From the NCBI RefSeq assembly GCF_000390185.1, contig NZ_AQHR01000073.1:1-64000 (forward strand): 64,000 nucleotides of DNA, in the 5' to 3' direction. Shown in pieces: positions 52,400 through 61,569 of this stretch (its first letter is position 1; each line of letters starts with the position of its first letter). Position numbers and translations under genes: made by a program. Source of the DNA: Lunatimonas lonarensis. Its GTDB lineage: Bacteria > Bacteroidota > Bacteroidia > Cytophagales > Cyclobacteriaceae. The notes below the pieces were generated by a model, which worked only from the letters and a program-made list of their open reading frames with translations, did not search any database and had not been told where the DNA came from.

Positions 52400-53749
52400 C
52401 TACCGGATCCTTGTATAGTATACTTTCAAAACCAACTTATCTTTCCTGACTTTATATTGCCTAAGCGAACGTTTGGATTCGTCGGCCGTTACTGGGTTGT
52501 TCTGCGTCGAAGGAAAGCTAGGATAAAGCATCAAGTCTGTGCGGATAAGGCCATCGCGATAGATCGCATTGACATAAGAAGTAATTTGGTTTCTAAACAC
52601 CCTGCTCTCCTCATCCAGATTCAGTGAACTTTGGTTACTGGAGGACGGCACCACATTACCCTGTTGGTCTCTGCTGATTTGGCTGGCACCCTCCGATTGT
52701 ACGGCAATTACCGCCCCATCAAACCTCCGATATAAGCGATTGTTTTCCCCGACAAAATACATAATCATATTGCGCGTAGGCCACATGAACTCAGGATAAG
52801 CCTCAATGGGACCCACTTCGAGCAGAATTTGATTGAATGTAGTATTTTGCAGGGTATCCAGGAAGGCTTCGAGAGGTTGTGTGTCCAGCTTCAAAAAAAG
52901 CCCCAGGGTAGATTTACCTCCCACCAAATCCCCCGGCACATCGTAGGCGCGGCCACGCTCCATAATCATCTCTGTAGGAGTTCCACTTCGATCGCTGCTG
53001 ACGCCAACAAAATGCCGGGACTGTAACGTCGTTATCAAAAAAGTCCTGGACACAGTATCTTCGTCGTAATGATAGTAAAGCATCATGCCGGTTCCATTTC
53101 CTACCGCTGCGGAAACACTCGTGTTTTCTTCTGGATTTCCCTTGATCGCTATTCCTGGGAAATAATTCCTAAATGCGAAAATATTCGAAAAGGCCGGATC
53201 ATCGTTCACCAGCTTGCCAAACAGCTCGGCAGCCACTTCCTCTTTGAGCGGCATCCTTAGGGAATTGACGGTATCAGGCCGTATTAGGAACGATCCCTCT
53301 GCCAGTGTCTCATCCGAGTACCTCAGACTACTAAAGTTGTAATAGGAAGTGTCTAGGATAGGTTCTTCCAATCGATGCACCCGAAAGGTCTTTGGCTGAT
53401 CAAAGTCGACACCATGCACCGATTGCACGTTGATCGTAAATACGGCCGAATCAAATATGGCTTCTGAATTTGGTTTTGCCGCGGCTGGATTATAAGAGAG
53501 GCGACTGTAACCGGTAGCCTCCGTTTTCCCGAACAAATCGTCCACATCTCCGCCAATGACCAACCTTCCCTGACTGGTAGTATTGAACGAATCGTACAAC
53601 ACCATAGAAGCAGAAAGGGGTATTTCCGCATAAAACACCCCTATCTGATTAGAAGATGGATCAAGTACCAGCCCTATATCTGAGGGGTCTGTACAAGATC
53701 CGGCAAGATGTAAGACAAAAAAAAGTGCCCCAGCAACCTTAGCCGGCAA
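52400..53749 (-). CDS. DUF4270 family lipoprotein
   Basis: A member of the Bacteroidota DUF4270 family: after a lipoprotein signal (LHLAGSC), the mature N-terminus has DPSDIGLVLDPSSNQIGVFY and DDLFGKTEATGYSRLSYNPA; the rest is beta-rich with a C-terminal basic tail (KLVLKVYYTRI). Role unknown. The gene follows the glycogen-synthase gene. I give a TTG start at 53749, which yields a normal lipoprotein leader (PAKVAGALFFVLHLAGSC) and an 11-base overlap with the upstream gene; an ATG at 53824 would overlap by 86 bases and give a 43-residue leader. Confidence 0.82.
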   Translation of the reverse strand: MPAKVAGALFFVLHLAGSCTDPSDIGLVLDPSSNQIGVFYAEIPLSASMVLYDSFNTTSQGRLVIGGDVDDLFGKTEATGYSRLSYNPAAAKPNSEAIFDSAVFTINVQSVHGVDFDQPKTFRVHRLEEPILDTSYYNFSSLRYSDETLAEGSFLIRPDTVNSLRMPLKEEVAAELFGKLVNDDPAFSNIFAFRNYFPGIAIKGNPEENTSVSAAVGNGTGMMLYYHYDEDTVSRTFLITTLQSRHFVGVSSDRSGTPTEMIMERGRAYDVPGDLVGGKSTLGLFLKLDTQPLEAFLDTLQNTTFNQILLEVGPIEAYPEFMWPTRNMIMYFVGENNRLYRRFDGAVIAVQSEGASQISRDQQGNVVPSSSNQSSLNLDEESRVFRNQITSYVNAIYRDGLIRTDLMLYPSFPSTQNNPVTADESKRSLRQYKVRKDKLVLKVYYTRIR

Positions 53750-54554
53750 GTTCTGTGTAAATATTGAAATAGCTTTCGAACAACTGTTCTTCTTTTTCAC
53801 TATTGATTTCAAACTTCTTGTCATTATTGGCAGTATCTTCGATTAGGTGAGTAAAGGTACCTGATGTATCCTCCCCTCTTATGACTACATCCGCATAGGC
53901 CGTCCCAAGCTTGAGAAAACCCTCGTAATCTTTGGACTTGAGCGGAGCCAAAAGTTGGTCATCTATGTCAACCATTTTGATCTTCTCAAACAAATCGTCG
54001 CCAAATTTATGATTAAATCCGTTATTATACATAGCGAATACGGATTTTGTCTCTTTGAACAACGGCTCATTCCTGTAGGTGGTTTTTAGATACAGAGGGA
54101 TCAAACTTGTCATCCAATCATTACAATGTACCACGTCAGGCGCCCAGCCCAATTTCTTTACGGTTTCTATTACACCCTTGCAGAAGAATATGGCTCTTTC
54201 GTCATTATCCTCATAAAACTTGTCATGCTTGTCGAAGAAAACGCTCTTCCGCTGAAAATAGTCTTCGTTATCGATAAAATAAACCTGCAACTTCGCGTTT
54301 GGAATGGATGCCACCTTGATGATGAGTGGCTTTTCCTCTTCTCCAACAGAAATGTTGATACCGGAAAGACGTACCACTTCATGCAAACGGTTTTTTCTTT
54401 CATTGATTAAGCCGAATCTTGGAACAAGGATCCGGATTTCCATTCCCTTTTCCTGCATGGCCTGCGGCAGTGCACGAACAAAGTTGGCGACTTCCGAAGT
54501 TTGAAGAAAAGGGTTGATTTCGCTGGCTACGTATAGGATACGAAGTTTAGACAT
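53739..54554 (-). CDS. Glycogen/starch synthase, GT5 catalytic half only
   Basis: Glycogen synthases have an N-terminal GT5 domain and a C-terminal GT1 domain. This 271-residue protein covers only the N-terminal half: start MSKLRILYVASEINPFLQTS, IRILVPRFGLINERKNRLHE, GWAPDVVHCNDWMTSLIPLY. It has no C-terminal ADP-glucose-binding half, and the stop codon is clean, so this is not a frameshift. Short proteins of this kind beside DUF4270 and panC are common in Bacteroidota and their activity is uncertain. It is divergent from panC with 127 bp between the starts. Confidence 0.87.
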   Translation of the reverse strand: MSKLRILYVASEINPFLQTSEVANFVRALPQAMQEKGMEIRILVPRFGLINERKNRLHEVVRLSGINISVGEEEKPLIIKVASIPNAKLQVYFIDNEDYFQRKSVFFDKHDKFYEDNDERAIFFCKGVIETVKKLGWAPDVVHCNDWMTSLIPLYLKTTYRNEPLFKETKSVFAMYNNGFNHKFGDDLFEKIKMVDIDDQLLAPLKSKDYEGFLKLGTAYADVVIRGEDTSGTFTHLIEDTANNDKKFEINSEKEEQLFESYFNIYTELAG

Positions 54555-54590
54555 AGCTTGTGTGTTTAATTTAGGGATATAACGGGACTA

Positions 54591-54649
54591 CAAAATTACG
54601 AAAAATTTTACTCAAATCCATGGATTTTATCTTTTATCGTATACTTTTG
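54591..54649. promoter_or_regulatory. Divergent -7 boxes between glycogen-synthase-like gene and panC
   Basis: The minus strand has TAATTTTG (complement of 54591-54598) for the glycogen-synthase-like gene and the plus strand has TACTTTTG (54642-54649) for panC, 33 bp before its start. Both match TAnnTTTG; neither has a clear TTG -33 at standard spacing. Confidence 0.45.
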
Positions 54650-54681
54650 CAGCTATTTTCCTAAACTGAACCCACGCACTC

Positions 54682-55527
54682 TTGGAAATAGTCAGGCAAA
54701 TTGCAGCACTGAAAACCCTCCGGCAATCCCTTCAACGTAATGGAAAATCCCTTGCGCTGGTCCCAACCATGGGAGCATTGCATGAGGGGCATTTGCAGCT
54801 GATACGACAGGCCCGGAAAGAAAACGATGTGGTCATTGCCAGTATCTATGTAAACCCTACCCAGTTCAATAACCCCTCCGATCTTGAGAAATACCCCAGA
54901 AACCTTTTGGCGGATCTGGAGATGCTGCGCCGGGAAAAGGTAGACATCGTGTTTGCCCCGGAGGATGCGGAAATGTACCCAAAACCAGCGAAGTTATCCT
55001 TTGATTTCTTTGAACTGGAGCAGGTTTTGGAGGGCGCTTTTAGACCCGGCCATTTCAACGGTGTTGCCATAGTAGTAAGTAAACTGTTTCATGCCGTGCA
55101 GCCCGATAGGGCCTACTTTGGCCAAAAAGACCTTCAGCAAGTCAGCATCATCCATCAACTGGTGGAGGACCTTTCGTTTGATATTGAAATTCGCACGGTC
55201 CCTACCGTAAGGGAATCAGATGGGTTGGCAATGTCCTCCAGGAACCTGCGTCTCGACGAGGAACAACGTCTGGTGGCCCCTGCCCTGTATGAAAACCTGA
55301 CGATCGCGAAAACTGAACTTTTAAATGGAAAAAGTTGGTTTGAAACCAAGCATACGCGGCTACAGGCCCTAAACCAACTTGCTGTCGTTCAACTTGAATA
55401 CCTGGAATTGATAGATCTTGACGGCTTTCGTGTAGCCGAAGCATATAATCCGGCAAGCAAACAGGCCATCTGCATCGCCGCGTACATAGGAGAAATTCGG
55501 CTTATTGATAACATATTATTGGGTTAG
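54682..55527 (+). CDS. panC: Pantothenate synthetase
   Basis: PanC joins pantoate and beta-alanine with ATP to give pantothenate, the coenzyme A precursor. The HIGH-like motif is in [14 protein letters not shown] (28-41), with [35 protein letters not shown] and the KMSKS-equivalent [11 protein letters not shown]. Length of 281 residues is typical. The start codon is TTG at 54682, agreeing with the family N-terminus. It is followed by panD in the same direction, 26 bp away, so both halves of the beta-alanine/pantothenate step are together. Confidence 0.95.
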   Translation: MEIVRQIAALKTLRQSLQRNGKSLALVPTMGALHEGHLQLIRQARKENDVVIASIYVNPTQFNNPSDLEKYPRNLLADLEMLRREKVDIVFAPEDAEMYPKPAKLSFDFFELEQVLEGAFRPGHFNGVAIVVSKLFHAVQPDRAYFGQKDLQQVSIIHQLVEDLSFDIEIRTVPTVRESDGLAMSSRNLRLDEEQRLVAPALYENLTIAKTELLNGKSWFETKHTRLQALNQLAVVQLEYLELIDLDGFRVAEAYNPASKQAICIAAYIGEIRLIDNILLG

Positions 55528-55553
55528 ACGAAAGGCTGATAACCGAAAAAGAA

Positions 55554-55898
55554 ATGCATATCCAACTTCTAAAATCTAAAATACACCGAGTCAAGATTAC
55601 TCAGGCGGAGCTTCACTACGTAGGAAGTATCACGATCGATGAAGACCTGATGGACGCCGCCGGTCTAATCGAAAACGAAAAGGTGCAGATAGTAAATATC
55701 AACAACGGAGAAAGATTGGAAACCTACGTGATCAAAGGCGAACGGGGCAGTGGACAGGTCTGCCTGAACGGTCCCGCCGCCCGAAAAGCACAGGTTGGGG
55801 ATATTGTGATCATCATTTCCTATTGTTCTATGGAGGTGTCCGAGGCAAAAACCTACCAGCCCGTGGTAGTCTTCCCGGATGAATATAATCGGTTATAA
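55554..55898 (+). CDS. panD: Aspartate 1-decarboxylase
   Basis: PanD makes beta-alanine from aspartate. It is translated as a proenzyme and cleaves itself between Gly24 and Ser25 to form a pyruvoyl group; the site is visible in [15 protein letters not shown]. Other family parts are [39 protein letters not shown]. 114 residues, full length. It lies between panC and a flippase-like gene, with 8 nt to the next gene. Confidence 0.96.
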   Translation: MHIQLLKSKIHRVKITQAELHYVGSITIDEDLMDAAGLIENEKVQIVNINNGERLETYVIKGERGSGQVCLNGPAARKAQVGDIVIIISYCSMEVSEAKTYQPVVVFPDEYNRL

Positions 55899-55906
55899 AG
55901 ACAGAG

Positions 55907-56926
55907 GTGCGTGTAACCCTTCGACAGCTTATCCAACTTTTCATTTCCCTGGCTATCGCGCTTGGGATCTTCTGGTATGTCTACCAAGATTTAGACGGCA
56001 GTCAGCTATCCAGCGCATTGTCCGAGGTGTCCCTTTTTTGGATAGGTGTCTCAGTCCTTCTATCCCTAGTGGGCTACTGGCTAAGGGCTTGGAGGTGGAA
56101 GCTCCTGATTGACGCGACGGAATCCAATAAACCGACCGTCTTGACTGCTTTCTGGGCATTGATGTTTGGGTACGTGGTAAACCTGCTTCTGCCACGAGCG
56201 GGAGAAATCGCGCGCTGTGCCGCCCTGAAAAACACCAACCGTCTATCGGTAGGATCGCTGTTGGGGACCGTGGTATTGGAGCGAACCATCGATTTTGCCT
56301 TTATGCTTTGTTTGGTGCTGTTGGCATTTATGCTGGAGGCACGGATTTTTCTGGAAATGATGGACAACCTTTTCTCTTGGCAACAGGTCCTTTCCTTGCT
56401 TAGCGAGTATGGCGTACTCCTTCTAACGGTAACCCTTATTCTAGGCGTAACGCTTGCCACTGTCCTTCGAAGGATTCAGGGAAGTGCTTTTATGTCAAAA
56501 TTGCAGGGTTTTTTCCGCCAATTTGTCAAGGGGATCAAAAGTATAGCCAATCTGGAAAATGCTGTAAGCTTTTGGGTATCTTCCTTTTTCATTTGGATAA
56601 TCTACTATGCGATGATGTACTTCATAACTTGGTCTATGGACAGTACATCCTCATTGTCAGCATCCTCTATCCTGATGGTACTGGTAATGGGCAGCATTGG
56701 AATGGTTGCTCCGGTACAGGGAGGAATCGGTACCTTCCACGCTTTGGTGGCATTTATCCTGGTGTTTTACGGCATACCCGAATCAGAAGGCAAGGTATTT
56801 GCACTCGTCGTACACGGTTCCCAAGTCGCTACGGTACTGATTCTTGGGTTGGTAAGTGTGGCGATGCTGGGAAAATTAACTTGGAAAAACAAACCCGGAC
56901 AGGGCTCATTACGTAAGGATGTTTAG
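55907..56926 (+). CDS. LPG synthase TM-region/flippase-like (UPF0104) membrane protein
   Basis: A 339-residue membrane protein with about eight helices and no soluble catalytic domain. Family motifs are YWLRAWRWKLLI near residue 60, VVNLLLPRAGEIARCAALKN around 90-110, the VVLERTIDFAFML helix and MGSIGMVAPVQGGIGTFHAL near 260. It corresponds to the membrane half of MprF-type lysyl-phosphatidylglycerol synthases, which moves lipids across the membrane. Start codon is GTG at 55907. The lipid carried is unknown. Conserved panD-adjacent position in related Bacteroidota is from memory. Confidence 0.88.
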   Translation: MRVTLRQLIQLFISLAIALGIFWYVYQDLDGSQLSSALSEVSLFWIGVSVLLSLVGYWLRAWRWKLLIDATESNKPTVLTAFWALMFGYVVNLLLPRAGEIARCAALKNTNRLSVGSLLGTVVLERTIDFAFMLCLVLLAFMLEARIFLEMMDNLFSWQQVLSLLSEYGVLLLTVTLILGVTLATVLRRIQGSAFMSKLQGFFRQFVKGIKSIANLENAVSFWVSSFFIWIIYYAMMYFITWSMDSTSSLSASSILMVLVMGSIGMVAPVQGGIGTFHALVAFILVFYGIPESEGKVFALVVHGSQVATVLILGLVSVAMLGKLTWKNKPGQGSLRKDV

Positions 56927-56949
56927 TAAAATTTAACAACAGTAGCATT

Positions 56950-57642
56950 ATGATTCTGATATTGATTGTAGTTGTTTTCGGTATACTTGGCTATGCGGTA
57001 AGCAGCAGACTGAAAAATAAGTTTAAAGCCTACTCTCAGACCTCTTTGCGGGCAAATTTGTCGGGAAAGGAAATAGCCGAGTTGATGTTGGCAGACCATA
57101 ACATACGCAATGTCGCTGTCAATTGCGTAGATGGGCAGCTAACCGACCATTATAACCCCATGGACAGAACGGTAAATTTAAGCCCTGACGTCTATTACGG
57201 AAGGAATGCAGCCGCCACCGCAGTGGCAGCCCACGAATGTGGCCACGCGATTCAGCATGCTACCAGCTACAGCTGGCTTCAGCTACGTTCGACCTTGGTG
57301 CCTATCCAGAACGTTAGTGGCAAGATTTTAAATATTGTCCTGATCGGTGCGCTGTTTGGAGGGATTGCCCTGTTTGGTTTGCCATACGAAGTAATTGGTG
57401 CGATCGTGGTCGGCTCGTATGGTGTGCTTACCATGTTTTCGCTCGTAACCCTACCCGTGGAATTTGATGCCAGCCGCAGGGCCTTGGCCTGGGTTCAGCA
57501 CAGAAACATTGTAACGCCACAAGAATATGGAATGTCCAAAGACGCATTGAAGTGGGCAGCGATGACCTATGTTGTTGCCGCGATGGCTTCCCTTGCCACC
57601 CTAGCCTACTATGCATTCATCTTCTTTGGAAACAGAGACTAA
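56950..57642 (+). CDS. YugP-like membrane zinc metallopeptidase
   Basis: A 230-residue membrane protease of the Zn_peptidase_2 family. The HExxH zinc site is HECGH (95-99) in AAHECGHAIQHA. Helices are predicted near 1-20, 120-150, 155-175 and 205-225. The third ligand is expected in VEFDASRRALAWV. Substrate unknown. It starts 23 nt after the flippase gene and ends at a terminator. Confidence 0.9.
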   Translation: MILILIVVVFGILGYAVSSRLKNKFKAYSQTSLRANLSGKEIAELMLADHNIRNVAVNCVDGQLTDHYNPMDRTVNLSPDVYYGRNAAATAVAAHECGHAIQHATSYSWLQLRSTLVPIQNVSGKILNIVLIGALFGGIALFGLPYEVIGAIVVGSYGVLTMFSLVTLPVEFDASRRALAWVQHRNIVTPQEYGMSKDALKWAAMTYVVAAMASLATLAYYAFIFFGNRD

Positions 57643-57681
57643 GATTCGTCTTTCATTGAGACTAAACCAACTAGTATAGCG

Positions 57682-57717
57682 GAAAGGGACAGGAAATTGT
57701 CCCTTTCTTTTTTTTTC
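57682..57717 (+). terminator. Rho-independent terminator of the panC operon
   Basis: GAAAGGGACA (57682-57691) pairs with TGTCCCTTTC (57698-57707), loop of 6, followed by a run of T residues. Confidence 0.88.
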
Positions 57718-57747
57718 CGTAGATTCCGCCTAAAATTACCTGAACCA

Positions 57748-58887
57748 ATGAACTTTGATCTTACCGAGGAGCAACTGGCCGTTCGTGCCGCAGCAAGAGA
57801 ATTTGCCCAAACCCATCTTCTCCACGATGCCATTGAACGTGACACAGAAAGCCGCTTCCCGACTCAGCAAGTGAAAATGATGGGCGAGCTTGGGTTCATG
57901 GGGATGATGGTAAGTCCTGAATATGGAGGCGGAGGAATGGACACGGTCTCCTATACCGTGGCGATGGAAGAGATCTCCAAAGTGGATGCCTCTGCCGCCG
58001 TAATCATGTCGGTGAATAATTCCCTCGTCTGCTGGGGCCTCGAGCAATATGGAAACGAACAGCAAAAGAACCTCTACCTGAAGCCTCTCGCTACCGGAGA
58101 AAAGTTGGGGGCCTTTTGCCTCTCAGAACCTGAAGCCGGTTCGGATGCGACCTCACAAAAGACCACCGCTACCCGTGAGGGTGACCACTACCTGATCAAC
58201 GGAACGAAAAACTGGATCACCAATGGCAGTACCGCAGACACCTACCTCGTTATAGCCCAAACAGATACCGCCAAAGGCCATAAAGGTATTTCCGCCTTTA
58301 TCGTAGAGAAAGGGATGGATGGGTTTGTCATTGGCAAAAAAGAAGATAAGCTGGGAATCAGATCTTCCGATACACATTCCTTGATGTTTACCGATGTGAG
58401 GGTTCCCATTGAAAACCGCATCGGGGAAGAAGGCTTTGGGTTTAAGTTTGCCATGGAAACGCTCAATGGGGGGCGGATTGGAATTGCCGCTCAGGCGTTG
58501 GGGATAGCGAGTGGGGCCTACGAACTTTCACTGGCTTACTCGAAGGAACGAAAAGCATTTGGTCAACCGATCTGCAACCACCAAGCTATCCAATTTAAAC
58601 TGGCAGAAATGGCGACCAAAATCGATGCTGCCCGACTCATGGTCTTTCGCGCGGCATGGCTTAAGGACAACGGGTTGGATTACGCCCAAGCAAGTGCAAT
58701 GGCAAAACTATATGCTTCAGAGGTAGCGATGGAAACCACCGTGGAATCTGTACAAATCCATGGAGGATATGGATTTGTCAAAGAATATCACGTGGAAAGA
58801 CTGATGAGGGACGCAAAAATCACGCAAATTTATGAGGGAACTTCCGAGATTCAAAAAATAGTTATATCTCGAAACTTATTAAGATAA
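57748..58887 (+). CDS. Acyl-CoA dehydrogenase
   Basis: A 379-residue FAD-linked dehydrogenase that forms the trans-2-enoyl-CoA in fatty acid or branched-chain acyl degradation. The start MNFDLTEEQLAVRAAAREFA is typical; CLSEPEAGSDATSQKTTATR, NGTKNWITNG, LGIRSSDTHSLMFTDVRVP and ALGIASGAYELSLAYSKERK follow, with RKAFGQPICNHQAIQFKLA and the catalytic Glu in YEGTSEIQKIVISRN. The ATG at 57748 is chosen, since the frame upstream runs through the terminator to a TTG. Short-chain specificity is likely but not decided. Read alone. Confidence 0.96.
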   Translation: MNFDLTEEQLAVRAAAREFAQTHLLHDAIERDTESRFPTQQVKMMGELGFMGMMVSPEYGGGGMDTVSYTVAMEEISKVDASAAVIMSVNNSLVCWGLEQYGNEQQKNLYLKPLATGEKLGAFCLSEPEAGSDATSQKTTATREGDHYLINGTKNWITNGSTADTYLVIAQTDTAKGHKGISAFIVEKGMDGFVIGKKEDKLGIRSSDTHSLMFTDVRVPIENRIGEEGFGFKFAMETLNGGRIGIAAQALGIASGAYELSLAYSKERKAFGQPICNHQAIQFKLAEMATKIDAARLMVFRAAWLKDNGLDYAQASAMAKLYASEVAMETTVESVQIHGGYGFVKEYHVERLMRDAKITQIYEGTSEIQKIVISRNLLR

Positions 58888-59027
58888 TTGTCTTTTTGTA
58901 GGTGGAGAAAAAATATATATAAATTTTTATATCATTGTTTAGTTTATTTTAACTTTTTATTTAATATTGTCTTCGTAACACAGAAAAAACCAATACTTTT
59001 AACAAGCTCAACCTAAAGACACCTGTC

Positions 59028-59960
59028 ATGGAATATTACAATAAGGTAATAGAATCTGTTGGCGTGCGATATTTGAGGGGAAACAACCACAAAATCGAGC
59101 GTCCCGTCACTGTCGTGGACTACCTAGACAGTGAAAACACCATCATGTTACTGCACCGAGGTAACCTGCATTTTGGCGATGATCAAGAAACGGTAAACGA
59201 AGGGGAACTCCTATTTATCCCGGCTGGACGGTCGACAAGAGTGTCGTTTGGAACCGTTACGAAGAGAAATGAATCCTCCAACGAAAGCTTTTCGGACAAT
59301 AAAAAGAAATACCTTCAGACGATCAGCTTTAAAGAAATCAAAAACCTAGAGGACGATTGCATCACGACCGTAAATTTTGAGGCAAAGGTATTCGACGTGG
59401 TCAATTTCTTTAACTCCCTGGGTATACCTCCCTTTGTAATCCGCTTCAACGACCGCATCGCGTCCATTGTAGAGGATATTGTAAAGGAGTCCGAGCAAAC
59501 AACCCCCGGAAAGGAGCGGGTAACCAAGCTATACACCGAACTTTTGGTGGTAGAGATCGTTCGGCACATCCTCAAAAATCGACTTTTTGTCGAAGAACTT
59601 TCCACCAACAGTACCTACTTCAAAGATCCACGGTTGATAGACATGTTCAACTACATCAAGAAGAACATCGGCGGAGACCTTTCAAACAAGGTACTGGCGA
59701 AAGTTGCCAATGTTTCAGAAGATTATGTTGGGCAGTATTTCAAAATGCTGACCGGCATAAATCCCCAAGATTACATTGAGTACCAGCGAATGGAAGCTGC
59801 CGTGGATCTACTGCGCACAACCAAGAAGAGTATCCGGGATATCGGAAAAGAGGTCGGCTACAAAGATACGGCTTATTTCTGTAGGCGGTTTAAAATGATG
59901 TACGGCCTTCCTGCCGGAAAAATGAGGAGAAGGGAATCCCTAATTAACGTTCAGGGATAA
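59028..59960 (+). CDS. AraC-family transcriptional regulator
   Basis: A 310-residue regulator with an N-terminal cupin-like sensing domain (about 20-150: LHRGNLHFGDDQETVNEGEL, PAGRSTRVSFGTV) and two helix-turn-helix units at the C-terminus (about 210-300: NKVLAKVANVSEDYVGQYFK, TGINPQDYIEYQRMEAAVDL, IRDIGKEVGYKDTAYFCRRF). No target gene is obvious next door. The upstream 140 bp is AT-rich and shows no TAnnTTTG box. Its end overlaps the convergent GGGP-synthase-like gene by 21 bases. Confidence 0.9.
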   Translation: MEYYNKVIESVGVRYLRGNNHKIERPVTVVDYLDSENTIMLLHRGNLHFGDDQETVNEGELLFIPAGRSTRVSFGTVTKRNESSNESFSDNKKKYLQTISFKEIKNLEDDCITTVNFEAKVFDVVNFFNSLGIPPFVIRFNDRIASIVEDIVKESEQTTPGKERVTKLYTELLVVEIVRHILKNRLFVEELSTNSTYFKDPRLIDMFNYIKKNIGGDLSNKVLAKVANVSEDYVGQYFKMLTGINPQDYIEYQRMEAAVDLLRTTKKSIRDIGKEVGYKDTAYFCRRFKMMYGLPAGKMRRRESLINVQG

Positions 59961-60713
59961 ATTATATGCCTCAGCACTATGCAAAACCTCGGCTAACAAG
60001 TCGGGGTTTTTTTTGATACTATTCCCAAGCACCACTACATCTGCACCAGCTTTCCATGCAGCCTTTACTTTCGCCAGGGAGTCGATACCTCCTCCTACCA
60101 ATAGCGGGCATGGTAAATGGAAGCTGATAGCCTCAATCACAGACGTGGACACCGGGCGGGCGGCCCCGCTTCCTGCCTCCAAATATAAAAACTGAAGGCC
60201 AAGAAAATGACCTGCCATCGCCGTAGCCAAGGCCAACTCAGGTTTATCATTCGGCAGTGGAACACTTTGGCTCATGTAGTGTACACTGCTGATCTTACCC
60301 CCATCAAACAATAAATACCCAGTGGGCAGCACCTCGAGATCGGATTTGGCAAGCAAGGGAGCCGCCAGCACGTGCTGACCAATCAATAGGTCTGGGTTGC
60401 GACCGGAAATCAGGGAAATATACAAGACTCCGTCCGCGTTGTCCGTCAACTGCAATACGCTTCCCGGAAAAAGCAGCACCGGCAGGTGCACTGAAACGCA
60501 CTTGATGCGGTCAACCACTCCGTTTAGGTTTTGCTGCTGCACCAAACTACCGCCGACCAAAATAAACAAGGGGGAAAAGGTTCCTGCCACCCTGAGTAAG
60601 CATTCCAGTTCCGATTCCAACCACCTATCGTCCGGATCAATCAAACAGGCAACCCCTTTTTTACCGGTTCTGCGCAACTCACGGAATTTGTCTCCAATCT
60701 TCCTACTCCTCAT
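59940..60713 (-). CDS. Geranylgeranylglyceryl-phosphate synthase family protein (PcrB-like)
   Basis: A TIM-barrel prenyltransferase that joins a polyprenyl diphosphate to glycerol-1-phosphate. Family segments are GVACLIDPDDRWL (Asp binding Mg), FILVGGSLVQQQNL, LLFPGSVLQLTDNADGVLYI, YLEAGSGAARPVS and CPLLVGGGIDSLAK. Bacterial PcrB proteins make heptaprenylglyceryl phosphate; archaeal ones make the lipid core. Which chain length this enzyme uses is unknown. I use ATG 60713 (257 residues); an ATG at 60746 would overlap the upstream gene by 44 bases. Last of a three-gene minus operon. Confidence 0.88.
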   Translation of the reverse strand: MRSRKIGDKFRELRRTGKKGVACLIDPDDRWLESELECLLRVAGTFSPLFILVGGSLVQQQNLNGVVDRIKCVSVHLPVLLFPGSVLQLTDNADGVLYISLISGRNPDLLIGQHVLAAPLLAKSDLEVLPTGYLLFDGGKISSVHYMSQSVPLPNDKPELALATAMAGHFLGLQFLYLEAGSGAARPVSTSVIEAISFHLPCPLLVGGGIDSLAKVKAAWKAGADVVVLGNSIKKNPDLLAEVLHSAEAYNLSLNVN

Positions 60714-61032
60714 TGGCTTTCTCTGCTTCCAGCCGTTCCTGTACATTACGGATCAACGCTTGCTTGCCCACATCCAACGCCAACCAAAACAAGCGGCTGC
60801 GCAGGTTTCCCCAAAAAGAATAGCTAGGCTTTTTCGCCTTCTTTTTCTTCTTTCGTTTGGATTCAGACCCGGATCGGGTCAAGCGATAGGCTGCGGTGGT
60901 AGCCAATCCAGATACCAATGCAATTCCCGCAATCTTTAAAAAGATACCCGAGTCGTTCTTTACCAGCTGTAGCTGCTTGTGAAGGGTCTGCTCCAGCTCC
61001 TCCGATTGCCGTTCCAAGTCAAACAAATTCAT
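60703..61032 (-). CDS. Hypothetical Lys-rich membrane-anchored protein
   Basis: A 109-residue protein: a coiled-coil-like N-terminus (LERQSEELEQTLHKQLQLV), one hydrophobic helix (GIFLKIAGIALVSGLATTAA, about 29-48), then a Lys-rich stretch (SESKRKKKKKAKK) and a helical end. Not assigned to a named family by eye. It abuts the holin-X-like gene upstream (TAG directly followed by ATG) and overlaps the next gene by 11 bases, so the three form one transcript. Confidence 0.7.
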   Translation of the reverse strand: MNLFDLERQSEELEQTLHKQLQLVKNDSGIFLKIAGIALVSGLATTAAYRLTRSGSESKRKKKKKAKKPSYSFWGNLRSRLFWLALDVGKQALIRNVQERLEAEKANEE

Positions 61033-61383
61033 CTATAAGGACCTTTTTCGCTTAAACAAGAATATGAACCTAGTAAGCCCTGACTTTAGCGTTTGCTGCA
61101 ATGAAAGCGTATTCCGTATCATGTACAGAAGGAGCAGAACCACCAAATACCCTGCCGCCACGGTCAAAAACCCCAGGTAGATGCTTTCCATTTGGGCTCC
61201 CAAATAGAACGCCAAGGAAAAACTTGCAAACAATAAGGCCAACAAACCGACGAGAAGCATCAGGATCAAAACAGCCACGCGCGTGATGATCGTACTGAGA
61301 TCGTCAGTCAACTTGCTTATGGCAATTTTGATCCGTACCTCCACCAATTTTTTGATGGTTTCGATTATTTCAGAAAGATTCAT
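61033..61383 (-). CDS. Holin-X-like (phage holin family) membrane protein
   Basis: A 116-residue protein with an amphipathic N-terminus (KLVEVRIKIAISKLTDDLST), two membrane helices (VAVLILMLLVGLLALLFASF and YLGFLTVAAGYLVVLLLLYM) and a basic C-terminus (RFIFLFKRKRSL). This matches the putative Actinobacterial holin-X/YqjE-type family, widespread in Bacteroidota and probably not a real phage holin. First gene of a three-gene operon. Confidence 0.78.
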   Translation of the reverse strand: MNLSEIIETIKKLVEVRIKIAISKLTDDLSTIITRVAVLILMLLVGLLALLFASFSLAFYLGAQMESIYLGFLTVAAGYLVVLLLLYMIRNTLSLQQTLKSGLTRFIFLFKRKRSL

Positions 61384-61569
61384 TGGCTTTTTGTTTTGAC
61401 GCTTCTACTAGTATACTAAATAAATACAAATATCCCAAAAACTTTGCGTGACCCACGACAAATATCCGTAATTACAGAAATTTTGTGTCTCTACATCCCG
61501 AGCATTCCACAGGCGATAAATAAACCATCCCTTTCTTCGGTGTTTCAAAATTCGTACTTTGAGCCCTTG

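Noticed and set aside
61033-61383. Holin-like gene as sign of a prophage
   Set aside because: No other phage gene nearby; this holin-X family is common in non-phage bacterial contexts.
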